Position numbers and translations under genes: made by a program. 15,273 bases of DNA from Fen731 sp964354265. GTDB taxonomy: Bacteria > Actinomycetota > Humimicrobiia > Humimicrobiales > Humimicrobiaceae. This document shows, one piece after another, positions 12,339-15,273 of the stretch; positions within the stretch are counted from its first letter, which is position 1; each line of letters starts with the position of its first letter. The notes beneath the pieces are model-generated. The model did not search any database. It was not told the DNA's origin and saw only the letters and a list, made by a program, of their open reading frames with translations. The stretch lies in contig CAYGYY010000049.1 in the NCBI GenBank assembly GCA_964354265.1, positions 1-15,273 on the forward strand, given 5' to 3'.

Positions 12339-15273
12339 TTAAATATTACCCTCAGACATCTTTTTATAAGTCTGATACTTCTCTTTTGCTTCTTCTTCTG
12401 CTTCTGCAAAAAGTCTTGCTGCATCATCCGGGAAATTTTTCACCAGTGAAGAATACCTGACTTCACCCATCAAAAAATCCCTGAATGATTCTTTGGGTTC
12501 CCTGGAATCAAGGATAAACGGATTTTTGCCTTCTTTTTTAAGGTCAGGATTAAACCTGTACAAATGCCAGTATCCGGCATCTACAGCCTGCTTTTGTCTT
12601 GATTGAGAAGTGGACATTCCAGTTTTTATCCCGTGATTAATACATGTGGAATAAGCTATTACTATAGAAGGGCCGTCATATTTTTCTGCTTCCGTCAATG
12701 CTTTTAATGTCTGGTTCATATTGGCGCCCATTGCTATCTGTGCAACATAAATATACCCGTAGGTTATTGAAATAAGCCCAAGATCCTTTTTCTTTACTCT
12801 TTTACCTGAAGTAGCAAATTTTGCTACTGCGCCTTTTGGTGTTGCCTTTGAAGACTGGCCTCCTGTATTTGAATATACTTCAGTATCAAGGACAAGAACA
12901 TTGATATCCTGATTTGCAGCAAGAACGTGATCAAGGCCGCCATATCCTATATCATAAGCCCACCCGTCTCCGCCAAGCGCCCATACTGATTTCTTGACCA
13001 GGAAATCCTTCAACTTTAAAATCTTGCTCCTTATTTCTTCAGCTTTTGGATCTTTTATCTTTACAGATAAAACATCAAGCAGCTTTTCTGAAACAATCTT
13101 GCTTTCTTCACCTTTATCCTTGCCGGCAATCCATGCAGACAGAGCGTCACTGACTTCTGCACTTACACCTGCCTTTAACATTTCTCCCGCAAGCATTTCA
13201 ACCTGGTCGCTCATTTGCATAAACGCCAGTACCATCCCATAACCGAATTCAGCATTATCTTCAAAAAGCGAATTTGAGTATGCAGGGCCTTTACCCTTAG
13301 AGTTTACCGTATAAGGTGTTGTAGGCGCAGTGGCTCCCCAGATAAAGGAACAGCCAGTTGCATTTGCTATAAGCATCCTGTCACCAAAGAGCTGGGTTGT
13401 AAGCTTTACATATGGAGACTCGCCGCATCCGGCACATGCTCCCGAAAATTCAAGAAGAGGTTGCCTGAACTGGCTTCCCTTTATTGTATCTTCAGAAACC
13501 AGGTCCTCCTTTGGTTTAATTGTCATTGCAAAATCCCAGAGTTCTGACTGTTTTTCCTGGGAAGAAAATGGTTTCATTACCAACGCCTTTTGCTTTGCAG
13601 GGCATATGTCTGCGCAATTACCACATCCTGTACAGTCATAATAACTTATCTGCATCCTGTACTTAAGGCCTTCAAGCCCCTTGCCCTTAGCTTCGATCAT
13701 CTCAAAATCAGCAGGGACTTTTTTTGCTTCATTTCCATCAAGGAGGAACGGCCTTATAACAGCATGGGGGCAAACATATGAACACTGGTTGCACTGTATA
13801 CAATTATCTTTCTGCCACTCAGGTACATTGATAGCAATGCCTCTTTTTTCAAAAGCAGCTGTACCTGGAGGAAACCTGCCATCCTCAACTCCAGAAAAAG
13901 CGCTTACAGGTATAGAGTCGCCTTCATGCTTGTTTACTATCCTTAACAGGTTTTTTACTATATCAGGCTCCTGCGCCCCTTTTATATCGGCAATCTCAAC
14001 AGTGTCTTTCCATGATGAAGGGATTTTGACTCTTATTACAGCGTCAATACCCCTGTCTATAGCGTCGTTATTCATCCTTACTATTTCCTCGCCTTTGGAG
14101 CCATAAGTCTTTACAACAGCTTTTTTCATGTATTTTATTGCATCATTTAAAGGTATGACATTTGCGAGCTTAAAGAACGCAGATTGCATTATCATATTTA
14201 TCCTGTTCCCAAGACCTATTTCCCCTGCAATCTTTGTTGCATCTATAATATAGAAGTCTATGTTATGTTCAGCAATATATTTCTTAAGACTGGCTGGAAG
14301 CTTTTCATCAAGCTCTTCAGCATTCCACTCACAATTTAAAATAAAGGTACCGCCATCTTTTAAACCTTTTACCAGATCATATTGATGTACGTATGCCTGG
14401 TTATGACATGCTATAAAATCAGCATAATCCACAAAATATGGTGATTTAATAGGCTTTTTCCCGAACCGCAAATGGGATATAGTAACCCCTCCTGATTTCT
14501 TGGAGTCATATTCAAAATAGCCCTGGGCAAACATGTCAGTATTATCACCAATGATCTTGATGGAATTCTTGTTTGCGCCTACAGTACCGTCTGAACCAAA
14601 GCCCCAGAACTTACAGCTTATAGTGCCTTCAGGAGTCGTGACTATTTCATCTTTTATATCCAGGGAATAATGTGTAACATCATCATTTATGCCTATTGTA
14701 AAGCCATCTTTAGGTTTGTCTGCTTTAAGGTTATCAAAAACTGCCTTTATCTGTGATGGAGTCGTATCCTTTGATGAAAGCCCGTACCTGCCGCCAATTA
14801 TCATGGGCCGCCTGTCCTGGTTATAAAACAAAGTTTTTACATCTTCAAAAAGCGGCTCGCCGATAGAACCCGGTTCTTTTGTCCTGTCAAGCACCGCAAT
14901 CCTTTTGACAGATGAAGGCACCACAGGCATAAAATGTTTTGCAGAAAAAGGCCTGTACAGCCTTACTTTTACAAGACCGACTTTCTCGCCTTTTTTCAGC
15001 ATATAATCAATCGTCTCTTCGATAGTCTCTATTACAGAACCCATGGCAATTATTATATTTTCGGCATCAGGAGCGCCGTAATAATCAAAAAGGTTGTAAG
15101 TTCTTCCTGTAAGGGCGCTTATTTTTTTCATATAATCTGCAACTATCCCGGGAACAGCTTCATGAAACTTATTCTGGGCTTCTCTTGCCTGGAAGAATAT
15201 ATCCGGATTCTGCGCGGTGCCACGGGTAATCGGATGTTCAGGATTCAATGATTTATCCCTGAACCTTTTTATC
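12339..15273 (-). CDS. nifJ: Pyruvate:ferredoxin (flavodoxin) oxidoreductase, N-terminus beyond the window
   Basis: The open frame runs off the right edge; 977 codons are visible of an expected about 1170-1200, so roughly 200 N-terminal residues (most of the pyrimidine-binding domain) are missing. The single-chain enzyme oxidises pyruvate with CoA to acetyl-CoA, CO2 and reduced ferredoxin. Counting from the first complete codon: a transketolase-C-like part from the start (RALNPEHP-like block), a gamma domain around 205-410, and a ferredoxin domain with CIQCNQCSYVC (491-501) and CTGCGNCADIC (547-557). The TPP domain follows, with proximal-cluster cysteines at 613, 616, 641 and 877, and the TPP motif from GDG (768-770) to the SNTGG asparagine (802). 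All cluster ligands are intact. A TTG at 15248 is an internal leucine, not the start. It precedes aspartate kinase by 38 nt. Confidence 0.96.
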   Translation of the reverse strand, partial: IKRFRDKSLNPEHPITRGTAQNPDIFFQAREAQNKFHEAVPGIVADYMKKISALTGRTYNLFDYYGAPDAENIIIAMGSVIETIEETIDYMLKKGEKVGLVKVRLYRPFSAKHFMPVVPSSVKRIAVLDRTKEPGSIGEPLFEDVKTLFYNQDRRPMIIGGRYGLSSKDTTPSQIKAVFDNLKADKPKDGFTIGINDDVTHYSLDIKDEIVTTPEGTISCKFWGFGSDGTVGANKNSIKIIGDNTDMFAQGYFEYDSKKSGGVTISHLRFGKKPIKSPYFVDYADFIACHNQAYVHQYDLVKGLKDGGTFILNCEWNAEELDEKLPASLKKYIAEHNIDFYIIDATKIAGEIGLGNRINMIMQSAFFKLANVIPLNDAIKYMKKAVVKTYGSKGEEIVRMNNDAIDRGIDAVIRVKIPSSWKDTVEIADIKGAQEPDIVKNLLRIVNKHEGDSIPVSAFSGVEDGRFPPGTAAFEKRGIAINVPEWQKDNCIQCNQCSYVCPHAVIRPFLLDGNEAKKVPADFEMIEAKGKGLEGLKYRMQISYYDCTGCGNCADICPAKQKALVMKPFSSQEKQSELWDFAMTIKPKEDLVSEDTIKGSQFRQPLLEFSGACAGCGESPYVKLTTQLFGDRMLIANATGCSFIWGATAPTTPYTVNSKGKGPAYSNSLFEDNAEFGYGMVLAFMQMSDQVEMLAGEMLKAGVSAEVSDALSAWIAGKDKGEESKIVSEKLLDVLSVKIKDPKAEEIRSKILKLKDFLVKKSVWALGGDGWAYDIGYGGLDHVLAANQDINVLVLDTEVYSNTGGQSSKATPKGAVAKFATSGKRVKKKDLGLISITYGYIYVAQIAMGANMNQTLKALTEAEKYDGPSIVIAYSTCINHGIKTGMSTSQSRQKQAVDAGYWHLYRFNPDLKKEGKNPFILDSREPKESFRDFLMGEVRYSSLVKNFPDDAARLFAEAEEEAKEKYQTYKKMSEGNI

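Noticed and set aside
15246..15248. TTG at 15248 as the start of the pyruvate:ferredoxin oxidoreductase
   Set aside because: The frame stays open to the window edge, and the residues before it continue the conserved family block leading into NPEHP, so this codon is an internal leucine.
1..15273. Search for mobile elements, CRISPR repeats, tRNA genes, toxin-antitoxin or defence genes
   Set aside because: No transposase, integrase, regularly spaced repeat, cloverleaf sequence or defence-type gene was seen; nearly all the sequence is accounted for by ordinary genes.

Overview
This is a low-GC bacterial chromosomal segment (roughly 35-40% GC by eye) with very AT-rich intergenic gaps. It is compact, mostly metabolic, and carries no RNA gene, CRISPR array, insertion sequence or phage gene that I can see. 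A pyruvate:ferredoxin oxidoreductase points to an anaerobe. Strong AGGAGG-type ribosome sites, sigma-A-like promoters, TTG starts and a YtxH/DUF948 pair fit a Firmicutes-like or other low-GC bacterium, possibly an uncultured candidate lineage. The phylum cannot be fixed from the window.

Layout from left to right. (1) 3-1388, minus: TldD-type metalloprotease subunit. (2) 1389-1639: AT-rich gap with one hairpin. (3) 1640-2400, minus: DUF948 gene then ytxH, both small membrane-anchored coiled-coil proteins, transcribed away from (4) 2572-3234, plus: a predicted secreted lipoprotein with an Ig-like domain. (5) 3256-7982, minus: a tight five-gene operon read adenosine-kinase-like PfkB kinase, methylthioadenosine phosphorylase, glycerate kinase, purC, comB-like phosphatase. 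(6) 7983-8186: a divergent promoter region with two near-consensus promoters back to back. (7) 8187-9973, plus: a YjbQ-family gene followed 8 nt later by rarA/mgsA. (8) 10025-15273, minus: pyruvate:ferredoxin oxidoreductase (5' end beyond the window), aspartate kinase, aspartate-semialdehyde dehydrogenase.

How the genes fit together. The five-gene operon is centred on adenine nucleotides: methylthioadenosine and adenosine, both by-products of S-adenosylmethionine use, would be salvaged by the first two enzymes, while PurC acts in de novo IMP synthesis. Glycerate kinase and the ComB-like phosphatase have no obvious place in that scheme; their known products and substrates are both 2-phosphorylated three-carbon acids. 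Aspartate kinase and its dehydrogenase make aspartate semialdehyde for lysine, threonine and methionine, and so are upstream of S-adenosylmethionine. PFOR supplies or uses acetyl-CoA and reduced ferredoxin.

I found no convincing new multi-gene system. The items most worth a second look are the ComB/glycerate-kinase pairing inside a purine operon, the Ig-like lipoprotein, and the YjbQ-RarA pairing.
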